A stretch of 64,000 bases of DNA, taken from Tetragonia tetragonoides. Lineage: Eukaryota; Streptophyta; Magnoliopsida; Caryophyllales; Aizoaceae. Made by a program: the position numbers and the translations under genes. The stretch covers positions 17,148,001-17,212,000 of the forward strand of contig CM076154.1 in the NCBI GenBank assembly GCA_038025085.1, read 5' to 3'. Numbering within the stretch: position 1 is the stretch's first letter; every line of letters starts with the position of its first letter. The notes under the pieces are model-generated. The model saw nothing but the letters and a program-made list of their open reading frames with translations. It was not told the origin of the DNA and ran no database searches. Positions 10,415-20,682 of the stretch are shown piece after piece.

Positions 10415-13400
10415 AGAGCGAGAGTCGCTTACCGCATTGTTGAGAGAATATGTGGATGTCTTTGCCTGGTCCTATGCTGATATGTCAGGGGTCGACCGCA
10501 ACATTGCCGAGCATCGTCTTCCTTTGGTGCCAGACTGCAAGCCCAAGCAACAGAAGCTCCGACGCATGAACCCAGAGATTAGTCTCAAGGTTAAAGAAGA
10601 AGTTCAGACACAGATAGACGCTGGCTTTCGGCAAGCTGTGAAACACCCCAATTGGCTCGCCAACATCGTAGTAGTCCCCAAGAAAGACGGAAGGGTGCGA
10701 ATGTGCATCGACTTTAGAGATTTGAATGCTGCTTCACCGAAAGATTGCTTTCCTTTGCCACACATCGACATGTTGGTCGATAATACGGCAAGACATGTTA
10801 TGTTCTTATTCATGGATGGGTTTTCGGGATATAACCAAATCCTTATGGCGAAACAGGATCAGATTAGGACGTCCTACTCCTTGGGTTGACGTATTGCTAC
10901 AAAGTTATGCCTTTCGGGTTAAAGAACGCGGGTGCCACATATCAGAGAGCTGCAACTACCATCCTCCACGACTTAATTCATGATATTGTTGAGGTATATG
11001 TGGAAGATATGATAGTTAAGAGTCCTGATCAAGGAGATCATTTTTCCTCATTAAAAGTATTCTTCGATCGCATCCGAAAGTTCAACTTTAGGCTCAACCC
11101 TCAGAAGTGTGTATTCGGGGTAACTTCGGGTAAGCTCCTAGGCTTCGTGGTAAGTCAGAGGGGCATTGAAGTCGATTCTGACAAGGTAAAAGCAATATCA
11201 GAATTACCAGCCCCAAAGCCTGAAAAAGAGATTCAAGGATTTCATGGTAGAATTCAGTATATCAGCAGGTTCATTTCTCAACTTACAACGAAATGTGAGC
11301 AAATTTTCAAGCTGCTCAGGAAAGGGACGTCTCATCATTGGAATGATGAATGTCAAAAAGAGTTCGATAAAATGAAAAGTTACCTTTCGAATCCTCCAAT
11401 ATTAATGCCCCCGTAACCCGGAAAGCCTTTGATTTTGTACCTCACAGTGACAGAGACAACTATGGGGGCATTCTTGGCTCAGTATGAAGAAGGAACGAGG
11501 AAAGAAGTTGCTATCTATTATTTGAGTAAGAAATTACTTGAATATGAAGCTCGCTACAGCCCGCTCGAGAAGACTTGCATATGTCTGGTCTATGCGACGA
11601 GAAAGCTAAAGCGTTACCTCCAAGCTCACACTACATGTCTTGTCTCAAGATTGGATCCTATTAAGTATCTGTTCGATAAGCCAATCACGAGTGAAAGAAT
11701 TGCTCGGTGGCATGCACTTTTGTCAGAATTCGACATTCAATGTGTGAATCAGAAATCGGTGAAGGGACGAGTAATGGTTGATATTCTCGCTGAAGGACCT
11801 ACGGTCGAGGAAGAATGTGATGACACGTTTCCCGACGAGCATATTCATGCAATTCGAAAGGATCGATGGAGGATGTATTTCGACGGGGCATCCAACCGTA
11901 GAGGCAACGGAGTGGGAGTCTTGTTAATTAGCCCCGAGGGTTTCCATGTACCTTTTTCAGTCAAACTAGACTTCCCCACCACGAATAACACTAAAGAATA
12001 TGAGACCTGCATCTACGGTGTTAAAGCTGCCCTAGCAGCAGGGGCACGACATCTTACTGTATATGGGGATTCGAATCTTATAATCTCACAGACCATTGGG
12101 GCATGGAGAGTTCTAGACGAACGTCTACAACTCTACACCGAGTGTTTGAAGCAATTTATCCCTTGCTTCGATGATATAACATTCCGACATCTGCCTCGAG
12201 AACAGAACACTTTCACATATGCTCTTGCTAACTTGGCAACCACATTGGTGTGGGAAGGCGGCATTCGTGCACATTCGATAACTCTGGAAGAACGGCGAGA
12301 GCCTGCTATTGGGTGTGACTATGTTAATCTGTGCACATTCGATAACTCTGGAAGAACGGCGAGAGCCTGCTATTGGGTGTGACTATGTCAATCTCATTTC
12401 AGACCCTAAAAACGAGCCTTGGTACACTGATATCAAGAAGTACCTCCATGATTACTCCTACCCACCAGGCAGATCTAGAAAGGATCAAGTGGTTATTCGT
12501 CGTCTCGCTGCTCAATTTTCTTTGTATATATGGATAAACTGTACCATAAAGGATTGGACGGTACCCTTCAACGATGTGTTGACTCCGTCGAAGCACGAAA
12601 AATTATGACGGATGTACATGGTGGAGAGTGTGGTCCCCATGTGAGAGGAAGAATGTTGGCCAAGAAAATTTTACGAACGGGCTATTATTGGACTACAATG
12701 GAGCTTGATTGCCACAAATTTGTACGAGCTTGTAAGAAATGCCAGATATTTGCAAATTTGAATCATATGCCTTCGGTAGATCTACACAACCTCACATCGC
12801 CATGGTCTTTCTCTACTTGGGGAATTGACATTATTGGTCAGATTCACCCGAAAGCTTCCAATAAACACCAGTACATTTTGGTGGCGATAGATTACTTCTC
12901 GAAATGGGTAGAAGCGGCTTCGTTCTCACAACCCGGGGCAAAAAAAGTATCGAAGTTCGTAATTAATAATATTATTTGTTGGTACGGCATGCCTTTTGAG
13001 ATGATTTCGGATAATGGTCCACAATTCGAGGGGCATCTGAAAGACATTCTTCTTAAGGTGAAACAACACCAATCATCGCCTTATAGGCCCCAGACTAATG
13101 GAGCCGTAGAAGCTGCTAATAAAACGATCAAGTCGATCCTCTCCAAGATGATTGAAAAATCGAAGGAATGGCCAGAGAAGCTTCCTTATGCTCTTTGGGG
13201 TTTCAGATCCTCGATCCGTACACCAACCGGGACCACATCGTACTCACTGGTCTACGGTATGGAACCTATGCTCCCGATCGAAACTGAGGTAGAGTCAATA
13301 AGAGTAGTTGCTGAGAGCGGTATCTCAGAAGAATTATGGCACAAAGCTCGATACGAAGAACTGGCGTTCACCGATGAAAGGAGACTTGCAGCTCTCAATA

Positions 13401-13660
13401 GCATTTAGACCTATCAGCATCGAATTGCCAGAGCATTTAATAAAAGGGTTAGGGACCGGGATATTCAGACCGGAGACTTGGTACTAAATGAGAACAGGGC
13501 GCCTATGCATGACCCTAGGGGCACGTTTCGTCCTAATTGGTTAGGCCCGTTCTATGTCAAGGAGCTCACCCCTGCCGGAGTAGTCAATTTAGCTGATCTC
13601 GACGGGAATGAATTTGCCAGTTTCACAAACTTGGATCAGTTGAAGAAATTTTATGCTTAA
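10415..13660 (+). pseudogene. Tat pol: RT, RNase H, archaeal-like RNase H, integrase
   Basis: RT begins at LLREYVDVFAWSY. A frameshift near 10885 separates the fingers from the palm, where the catalytic YVDD box reads YVED (about 11000). RNase H follows (11429 on) after an in-frame TAA. The extra RNase H of the Tat lineage is at about 11870-12260 (MYFDGASNRRGNG, YGDSNLIISQ), with its last acidic residue replaced in TYALANLA. A 64-bp tandem duplication at 12267-12394 shifts the frame. Integrase (12530-13408) has a zinc-binding region ending CKKCQIF, and the catalytic D (GIDIIG), D (SDNGPQF) and E (NGAVEAANK). A stop at 13406 precedes a C-terminal module ending at 13660. An active version would copy the RNA and insert the cDNA into chromosomes. 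Confidence 0.9.
12267..12394 (+). repeat. 64-bp tandem duplication inside pol
   Basis: The segment beginning GTGCACATTCGATAACTC at 12267 is repeated at 12331 with one visible difference (TTAATC versus TCAATC). As 64 is not a multiple of three, the second copy is in another frame and breaks the RNase H-integrase ORF. Confidence 0.9.
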
Positions 13661-14827
13661 ATTTTGATTTTTGTAATTAACTAATGTACCAGTCTTATTT
13701 TACGATGACGTAAAAAAAAACAACGTCATCAAAATCAAAGACCTTCGGGGCAAGCCCGAACTACGCTCGACCTGATTCTCAATACGAGATACGTAGGCAA
13801 TCCGCAAGAATTCGGTCAAAATATAGTATACTTATCTTCTTGTGACATTTAGAATGCAAAAAAAAAAAAAAAAACAAAAAAAACAAAAAAAAAAAAAAAA
13901 ACAAAAAAAATCAAAGATGAGTGAAATAGAAAAATGAGAGTTTAAAAAAAAATGAGTAGAAAAAAAGAGAGATAAAGAAAAAGAAAAAGGAGAGTTCACA
14001 AAAATGAAAGGTTTTTTTTTCCTTTTCCTAATTTATTTTGTCAATGTAAAACAAAAAAAAAAAGTGGTTTAATATTGGACTTGGACTCTAAATTGGTGAT
14101 CTAAATGTTTTACGCATTTATCTATCATTTGTGATGTATTCATAATCATGATCATATTTTTGTACACAAATATATTGAGAGACATCGTTTCACCACGAAT
14201 AATACCTTCCTTTAATAATTAGGCTTTCATTACAAAATTAGAAAATGAGAAGAAATTACAATTTTCTTTTTCCTCTCATCAACCTTAGAGCCTAGATACA
14301 TTAATTCCCTTTTAATCCTTTTGTAAAGGGGGTAGTTAAAAAAAAACGAAAACAACAAAAAAGGAAAAACCAACGAAAGAACAAAAGCCAAAGCAACAGG
14401 CTAAGCAAAAAAAAAAGAAAAAGGGCCAAAGCAACAAAAAACTAATCCAACCCAAACTCACACCTAAACCCACAACCATTTCATTTTTATTTTAGCCCAA
14501 GCTCCCTCCCATTCTTACAGCCCAACTTCCTACCTTTACCATCTCTTCATCCACAAACAACTTTCAGCCTCTCAATTTTCGGCCCAAGTACCCCCACCAG
14601 GCACCAACCCACCTTCCTTCAATTTCACTCTCATCCAACTCCTTTCCCTCAGCCCAACTAGCCTCAAACCCAGCTGGATCATAACCCACACCCAACATAA
14701 CCCCACTAACAACACCCACCTCACGTCTAACACCAAACCCGTCCAGCTCCAGCCCACTATAGGGCCCTCCACTGCTGCCCGAAGCTTCCCGACGGTCCAC
14801 TGGACCCACCCGACCACCTAACCCGGC
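13661..14827. other. Non-coding 3' region of the Tat element
   Basis: Apart from hairpin copy 4 this is mostly A-rich low-complexity sequence (13858-13910 is nearly pure A on +), then a C-rich segment (14455-14827) just past the antisense ORF stop. No protein-coding stretch was recognised. Confidence 0.7.
13758..13799 (+). ncRNA. Hairpin motif, copy 4 (downstream of integrase)
   Basis: Outer stem CTACG pairs with CGTAG (within 13761-13796). The linker is TCGAC plus CTGAT. The inner stem TCTC (13777-13780) pairs with GAGA (13786-13789) around a 5-nt loop. The unpaired T is at 13790 and GGCA follows the outer stem. This is the most compact copy, about 100 bp downstream of the integrase stop. 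Confidence 0.6.
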
Positions 14828-16132
14828 TCATCTTGGCCCACCAGCAGCCCAGATCAGCCCATTTCTTCTTTCAACAGGCCCAAGTTGGCCCGTTTGCATG
14901 TTTTCAGCAATTTTAAGTTTCCCACTCTTTGACAATTCATCAATTAACCATGCTCGGTACTCGGGTTGCGTGGCCTCATCTTGAAGAATTGCGAAAGCTT
15001 GAAAATCTTTTGGGTGACCCCGAAGGGAAGCCATGTTCCGAAAATCGGAATGACCCGCCGGTTTAGTGAAGCAAGCACTTGAAGGGAGGTCAAGAATCAC
15101 TTGTTTCCGCCCCATTTGACAGAGGAGTCTCCATGGGAGGTAAAATGTCATGTGAGCCATGCTAGGAAGGAGTACACCCTTGTGACCTTGGGTTGAGTAC
15201 ACTACTTTTCCAAGCTTCAAAAAATTTTGAACCCATGAAATTTCCCCACAAAAAACCCCATCACAAGCCCCACTCACTTCATACATTTTGTATATGTGAG
15301 ACCTACCCCTCTCAAGTATACTTCTTGGCCTAAAGATTGTCAAAGGAGGGTTCATTAGTTGAAATTTCTCACATAACCAAATATACAAGACTAGTGGACA
15401 ACCTTTCATAAAAGAATTTGGGTTATCTTTGAGCTCATCAAGGCCTGATAGTGTCTCCCCAAGAATAAATGGACCTAGTCTACCTCCCAAAATTATGTGT
15501 TTTACAAAGTTAATACACCTTGCACTACACATAGTATTCTCCCTCCTCAAGAGATAAATACCCAACATAGAGAGTATACCTACATTAAGCCTAGCTTCTT
15601 GGTAAGTGACCTTACCATTCATTTCAAGTGAGGGTTCTTCACCTTTGAACCTATCAACAAGGCTATGAAGAAGCACATTCTCACTTAGAAGGAAGTGTTG
15701 GTTGATGTATGTGGGTAGACCTAAAAGGACACTTAGGTTATTATCATGCCAATTGTTGGTACTTGGGGTTATGAGAATTCCTTTCCCTTCTATACCAAGA
15801 ACTTCCACTTCTTCAACAAGTGGACAAAGCTCATTTTCACCAAACCTAAACAAATGGTCTTCTTTATCCCAATATTTTAGGGATGATCTTATAATGTCCC
15901 AATTGATGGGGAACTTTATGAAGGAAATGAGAGTGTTGAGAAAAAGAGATGAAGGGTTACGTTCTTTGGATTTTGTTTGGCTTACTAATCGTCTAAGCAG
16001 TTTTTGGAAGTTTTTATCAATGTCATCACTTGGAGACATGATTATGAAGCTAGAATTTGGGTTTAGAGGAAAGATGGAGAAAATAAAAATGAAGAAGATG
16101 AAGTATGAAAGGGATGATTTACACTCTTGCAC
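14828..16132 (-). CDS. Antisense ORF (aORF) of the Tat retrotransposon
   Basis: An uninterrupted 434-codon ORF antisense to the retroelement, between integrase and the 3' LTR. Antisense ORFs at this position are a known optional feature of Tat elements; their role is unknown. The first ATG (16132) opens a hydrophobic stretch (residues 8-22). The ATG at 16039 (MSPSDDIDKN) looks a more natural start and gives 403 residues. The region around residues 75-115 (YWDKEDHLFRFGENELCP, then LVEEVEVLGIEG) resembles the W-x-F-x-F-G-E-L-P-LEEV pattern of plant-mobile-domain-like proteins of plant transposons; I infer this family without a search. It is fully open although every sense ORF of the element is broken. 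Confidence 0.7.
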   Translation of the reverse strand: MQECKSSLSYFIFFIFIFSIFPLNPNSSFIIMSPSDDIDKNFQKLLRRLVSQTKSKERNPSSLFLNTLISFIKFPINWDIIRSSLKYWDKEDHLFRFGENELCPLVEEVEVLGIEGKGILITPSTNNWHDNNLSVLLGLPTYINQHFLLSENVLLHSLVDRFKGEEPSLEMNGKVTYQEARLNVGILSMLGIYLLRRENTMCSARCINFVKHIILGGRLGPFILGETLSGLDELKDNPNSFMKGCPLVLYIWLCEKFQLMNPPLTIFRPRSILERGRSHIYKMYEVSGACDGVFCGEISWVQNFLKLGKVVYSTQGHKGVLLPSMAHMTFYLPWRLLCQMGRKQVILDLPSSACFTKPAGHSDFRNMASLRGHPKDFQAFAILQDEATQPEYRAWLIDELSKSGKLKIAENMQTGQLGPVERRNGLIWAAGGPR

Positions 16133-16593
16133 ATCTACTCAATTTAAAGAAAAAGATGGAGTGTTCAACTTCACAAAAACATCATCAATTTCTCAATTTG
16201 GTTAAAGCATGCTCAAAACCAATACTCATACATTCCTTTTTAAGCCTTTGAATGACAATTTGTCTCCATGTGTTTAAATTCAAATGTATGGATTAGTAGT
16301 GTGATTAACCTTTTTGGGGAACATCATATTACTTATTCATGGAAGTTCAACCCAAGATGTGATGATATCATATAATTGGTGAAGGAATCCAAAAAAAATT
16401 AATCAACAAAAGATCAAAAAAAAAATATCAAATTCCGAATTAAGAAAAAAAGGGAAAAAAAAAAACGAATTTGATGTTGAAAATGAATTTTAAGTTCTAG
16501 AGAGAATTTTCAAAAATAGTTTCCTCATATTACATGCATGCAAACATACGTTCCTAATGAAAAAAAAATAAATTCCAAGAGTTGAAGAAGAAT
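16133..16593. other. Leader region upstream of the antisense ORF
   Basis: AT-rich spacer containing any - strand promoter for the antisense ORF. No convincing TATA box or other element could be singled out. Confidence 0.4.
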
Positions 16594-16805
16594 CGGTTAA
16601 GACTGTTCAATCAATTACACCACGACCTTTCGGTTAAGACTTTCGATAGTTACGCCCCGACCTATTAGCTAAAGCTTCGAACAGCTACGCTCAGACTCAA
16701 TCGGTTAAGACTGTTGAATCAGTTACACCACGACTTATCGGTTGAGACTTTAAACAGTCACATAAACTAATGACTACGGCTTTGTACAACTACGTCAATA
16801 ACCGT
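16594..16805 (+). repeat. 34-37 bp tandem array before the 3' LTR
   Basis: About six degenerate units beginning CGGTTAAGACT, starting near 16594, 16631, 16668, 16702, 16739 and 16774. Each carries a variant of TTACACCACGACC in its second half. Tandem arrays in the 3' untranslated region are typical of Tat elements and can seed satellite DNA. Confidence 0.8.
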
Positions 16806-16957
16806 CATGTGTTTGATTTTTACTACCCCGAGTCAAAATTTAGCGTCCTTTTGTCATTGGTCGAGTTTCGTATGAGAGGCATCTGTAGACGCCGAAATTT
16901 TGACTCCCGTTTTATAAAAGGTTAATTTAGAAAAATGTTTGTGTTTTGGGTGATATA

Positions 16958-17165
16958 AGGGGTCACTTTTATTTTAAACGTGGGTCACTTTTAATTCAAA
17001 TGGGGTGACTTTTGATTTAAAAGGGGTCACTTTTAATTCCAGAAGGGTCACCTTTGGCGTTAAAGGAAGATCACTCCAGCGTTAAAACCGTATCATTTTG
17101 GTGTAAATGAGGGTCATTTTTAGTGTTAAATATGGGTTACTTCCATGTAAATGTGGGCACTTCTA
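16958..17165 (+). repeat. Tandem GGGTCACTTTTAATT-type array in U3
   Basis: Roughly eight to ten degenerate units of about 20-25 bp around GGGTCACTTTTAATT and diverging rightward. It lies in the U3 region, upstream of the TATA box. Confidence 0.75.
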
Positions 17166-17855
17166 ACCTATATGTTTAGTGTATTAAACCCCAAAAAAAC
17201 AAAACCCACTACAAAGGAGAGATAAAAAATGAAAAGAAAAGGAAATACAATAAACCAAAAAATAAAAATCTGATTATCTCCTTCAAGGACCCCACCGAAA
17301 ATTTAAAAAAAAAAAAAAAAAAGATCCCTTAAATCCCTCCCTTTCTCACGTGAGAATTGGATAAGTTCACTAGTTTTTTGTTTTATTTTATTTTTCCTTT
17401 TTTTCTTTCCAAGAAATCTCACCCAACTCTCTCTCTCTCTCCTCTCCTCTCTCTCTCTCCGCGTGGGACCCCCATCCCCCCCTTTCTCTCTCTCTCTATA
17501 CCCGGTTATTCACACAAATTCAGCAAATCAAGTTTTTCTTTTTTTTTTTTTTTATTTCTTTCTCTTTTGTCAATATTTGTTTTACCTTTAATTTTGTCTT
17601 ATTCTTCCTAAATCAAAAAATATCTATATTGTCTTATTTTTACCCAAATTAGACAAACCTCTTTTAATTTATTTGTTTTCACCTTTCTTTTTATTTTCTT
17701 TTTAATCCCCCTAAGGTTGCCCTCTAAGGTGACACCTAAGCTTGACCCCTAATGACTAATTTCTAATTTCTTTTAGCTTAAAAACTTGATTTTTTTTGGT
17801 ATTATTTTCTGATTTTCTACCCCCCAAACCCTAATCCCCCACCCTTGACTTTTCC

Positions 17856-17863
17856 TATAAATA
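17856..17863 (+). promoter_or_regulatory. TATA box of the Tat LTR
   Basis: TCCTATAAATACCCC on the + strand. It matches in sequence and context the TATA box of the related solo LTR at 1395-1402 (-). The first hAT insertion begins 78 bp downstream, so it lies in the transcribed leader. Confidence 0.65.
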
Positions 17864-17940
17864 CCCCTTATTTTTCCACTTAAAAGAGGCCTTTACATAG
17901 GAAAATTTTGCTAAGTTATTTTCTCATCTTCCATCTCTAC

Positions 17941-18676
17941 TAGGGCTGATCATGAGCGGGCTTGGGCGGACACGGGTCGGGCTTAAATGTCTAAATATGT
18001 CCAGCGGGCCTAAAATGGCAAAGCCAGGCCTGTTCTAACGAGCTAGACTTTTTGTCTTTACCCGCCCTGTTCACGGGCCGGGCTTACCAGCGGGCTTCAC
18101 GGGCTTTTTTGTCTCACTTTTTCTTTATCAAATAATCAGAAACATCATATTAAACTACTGGTGAATGGTGATCGAGTTGCTGTTTTGTTGATAAAAAAAT
18201 CTCAAAATTCAGCATTTGTAAACTTGAATGCCTGATGCAAAAAAATAAGTATACAAAAATGAATTATAACAGACAAATTAAAAGAGTATAAAAAGTCTTT
18301 GTTTTCTTTTTTATGGGGGTTATTAGATTAGAATTTAGATTGAGTAAAAGGGTAAGTAAAATGAATGAGGTTTAACTGTTTCAAGGAGCAAGCTATACTT
18401 TCTGAAAATGGTGATTTTGTTGCAACCTTCAACAGTAAGCAAGGAGAGAGAGAAAGAGAGTGTGAGTTACTAGTCTATAACTTGTGGATGTGGTGATTGG
18501 TGATTTGGTGATTGTCATGGTGACTATGGGAGAGAGCAGGAGGTAAGGGAAAGGTAGGAAAAGAGAGCAGAAGATAGGGAAAGAGAGAAGTAGGAGCTAG
18601 GAGGCAAGGGGCGGTTATGGGAGAGTGAGAGAGTTTTGAGTGAGGTTACGGTTTTAATCTGTTAAGCCTAAACACA

Positions 18677-18717
<41 letters not shown>

Positions 18718-18895
18718 CGCGCCTCACGGGCCAGCCCAACAATTAATTTTGGTCGCCATACCCGGCCTGTTTAGCTAGCGGGGCGGGCTTCGCCCGCCCG
18801 ATTAAATTTTTTTAATTTGTTTTTTGTCCAAACCGGCCCAAATTCCGGGCTGGGCGGATCGGGCTTTTGGGCTGGCCCGCCCTTGATCAGCTCTA
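17941..18895. mobile_element. Non-autonomous hAT element in the LTR
   Basis: Terminal inverted repeats TAGGGCTGATCATGAGCGGG and, from the other end, TAGAGCTGATCAAGGGCGGG. The perfect 8-bp target duplication ATCTCTAC is at 17933-17940 and 18896-18903. The 955-bp interior has no transposase ORF and holds a poly(A) run near 18675-18711. Subterminal sequences are rich in GGGC/GCCC units. Confidence 0.92.
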
Positions 18896-20215
18896 ATCTC
18901 TACACTTCACTTCCTAATAGTCTCAAGTTAGTTTTTTTTTAAGTTAAGAAAAATCAAAAAGAAAACCCAAAAAAAAAATAAAAATAAAAAATACAAAAAT
19001 ACAAAAACACAAAAACAAAAAGGCTCTCTAATCCTCAACAATTGAAGAGTCAAGATCAACCTCAAGCAAAGGGTAATAATCTCTTTATTTAATTTTTTGT
19101 CATTTTTATTCACCCTGTTTTACTCTTTCGATTTTTATTGTAAATCCCTCTCCTATTTATTCAAAATGTAATATTCAGTGCTAACTTTGTGTGTTTTTTT
19201 TTTTTACTTGTGTTGTTATACTCACAACCTTATCATATTCTTCATGAAAAATGTTAAAAAATGTTCATTTTGCAGACCAAACGAAATAATGGCCTTAGGG
19301 GAGCAATAATTAGTTATTGTAATAATCTCGAATTTTTAACAGTTTCGTAGTATCAAATTCTTTTTAATGTTTTGGATGATCCTACGGTTAGATCTAAGTG
19401 ACATTAACATAAAACAAACATTGGTTGGTTATCTTTAAAATGACATAAGTTTCACTAAGATGCAACGGTTAATTGTTTAGTTATAACGATTCAAAGTGGA
19501 AGTGTCCAGATCTGACCCTTAAGGGTACAATGAGCTATAAATTATAAAAATGAATGATTTAGACTTAAGCTATTTCTGAATAATTTGTAAAGGACATTTT
19601 CACGGTTTTACAGACACCAAGTTTTCATACTTTGGACAATTAACGAATTTATCGTGAATTCTTTAGTGAAAAAGTTGTGCTGGACAGTTTGGATATTTGG
19701 ACATTTTTTTTAATTGTTAAACAATGACCTAATTAACTCACTTAGGGACATTAATAATTTTTCATATTTTTTCTTGACATTCCTAAACGTATATACTCAA
19801 TACTGTATAAAAATGATGAAGTTATAATGAGTATAAAAAATGCTAAAAATGGATAAATGAGATAATGTCCAGATTTGATAAGCTTCAATAACCTGTAAAT
19901 AACATGGGGATTTGCACTACCTCAATGCAACGTGACTCTTGACATGGATACTAGACTCAATTTAGACCATTTTGGACTTTGGAATTACTCGATTTGGACT
20001 TCTAATTTATTTTTAACGAATTAAACAAAACCGAGCAATAATCTGCCAAGAAAGAAATGTTTTTGTCAACATTGTCATCATGAACTAAGTGCTGGACTTT
20101 TGTTTAATTTCATTAATTGTCTTAATGTCCTCTATAGTTCTTGATATTTTGTGTACATAATAACAAACCAACCTACTCTAATGTGTGTAAATATTGAACA
20201 TCAAATCCTTGTAAT

Positions 20216-20682
20216 TAGAGGTGGCCAGTGCCCGGCCCAAGTCCACCCTGACCGGACCACCGAGGGCCCAAGCTGTGCCGGCAAGGAGAGAGCCCATGCC
20301 CAAGCATGGGCACGACACGGTATTGGCAGTGCCAAAGCAGTGCCTCCCTCCGAGGAAGCCCAGCCCGCCTTGTAGCCCGTCTCTCTCCTCTGGCTTTCTC
20401 TCTCCCCTCCTTCAATGGTTGTTGGCTTCAATGTTGCTGCTGCTTTCTCTCTTCCCTCTATCTTTCTCTCTCTCCTCTAGCTTTCTCTCTCCCCTTCAAT
20501 GGCTTCTCTCTCTCTCTCTCTTCATGGCGGTCCAACCGCGTGCTTCACCTAGCTAGGCCCGGGGCCCAGGCCCGACACGACACGGTGCTGGCAGTGCCAA
20601 AGCAGTGCCTCCCTCCGAGGAAGCCCGGCCCACCTGAGAGCCCGGCCTAGCTTTGGCACGGCACGGCCCGTGGCCACCTCTA
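20216..20682. mobile_element. Short hAT MITE in the LTR
   Basis: Terminal repeats TAGAGGTGGCCA / TGGCCACCTCTA, with the perfect 8-bp target duplication CTTGTAAT (20208-20215 and 20683-20690). The 467-bp interior contains an internal direct repeat: GGCAGTGCCAAAGCAGTGCC occurs near 20325 and again near 20589. It has no coding capacity for a transposase. Confidence 0.92.

Noticed and set aside
15702..16205. 167-codon + strand ORF overlapping the antisense ORF
   Set aside because: It is the complement of the longer, better supported - strand ORF and shows no domain.
16594..16805. CRISPR array (regular repeats of 34-37 bp)
   Set aside because: Units are contiguous and degenerate, without spacers, in a plant retroelement.
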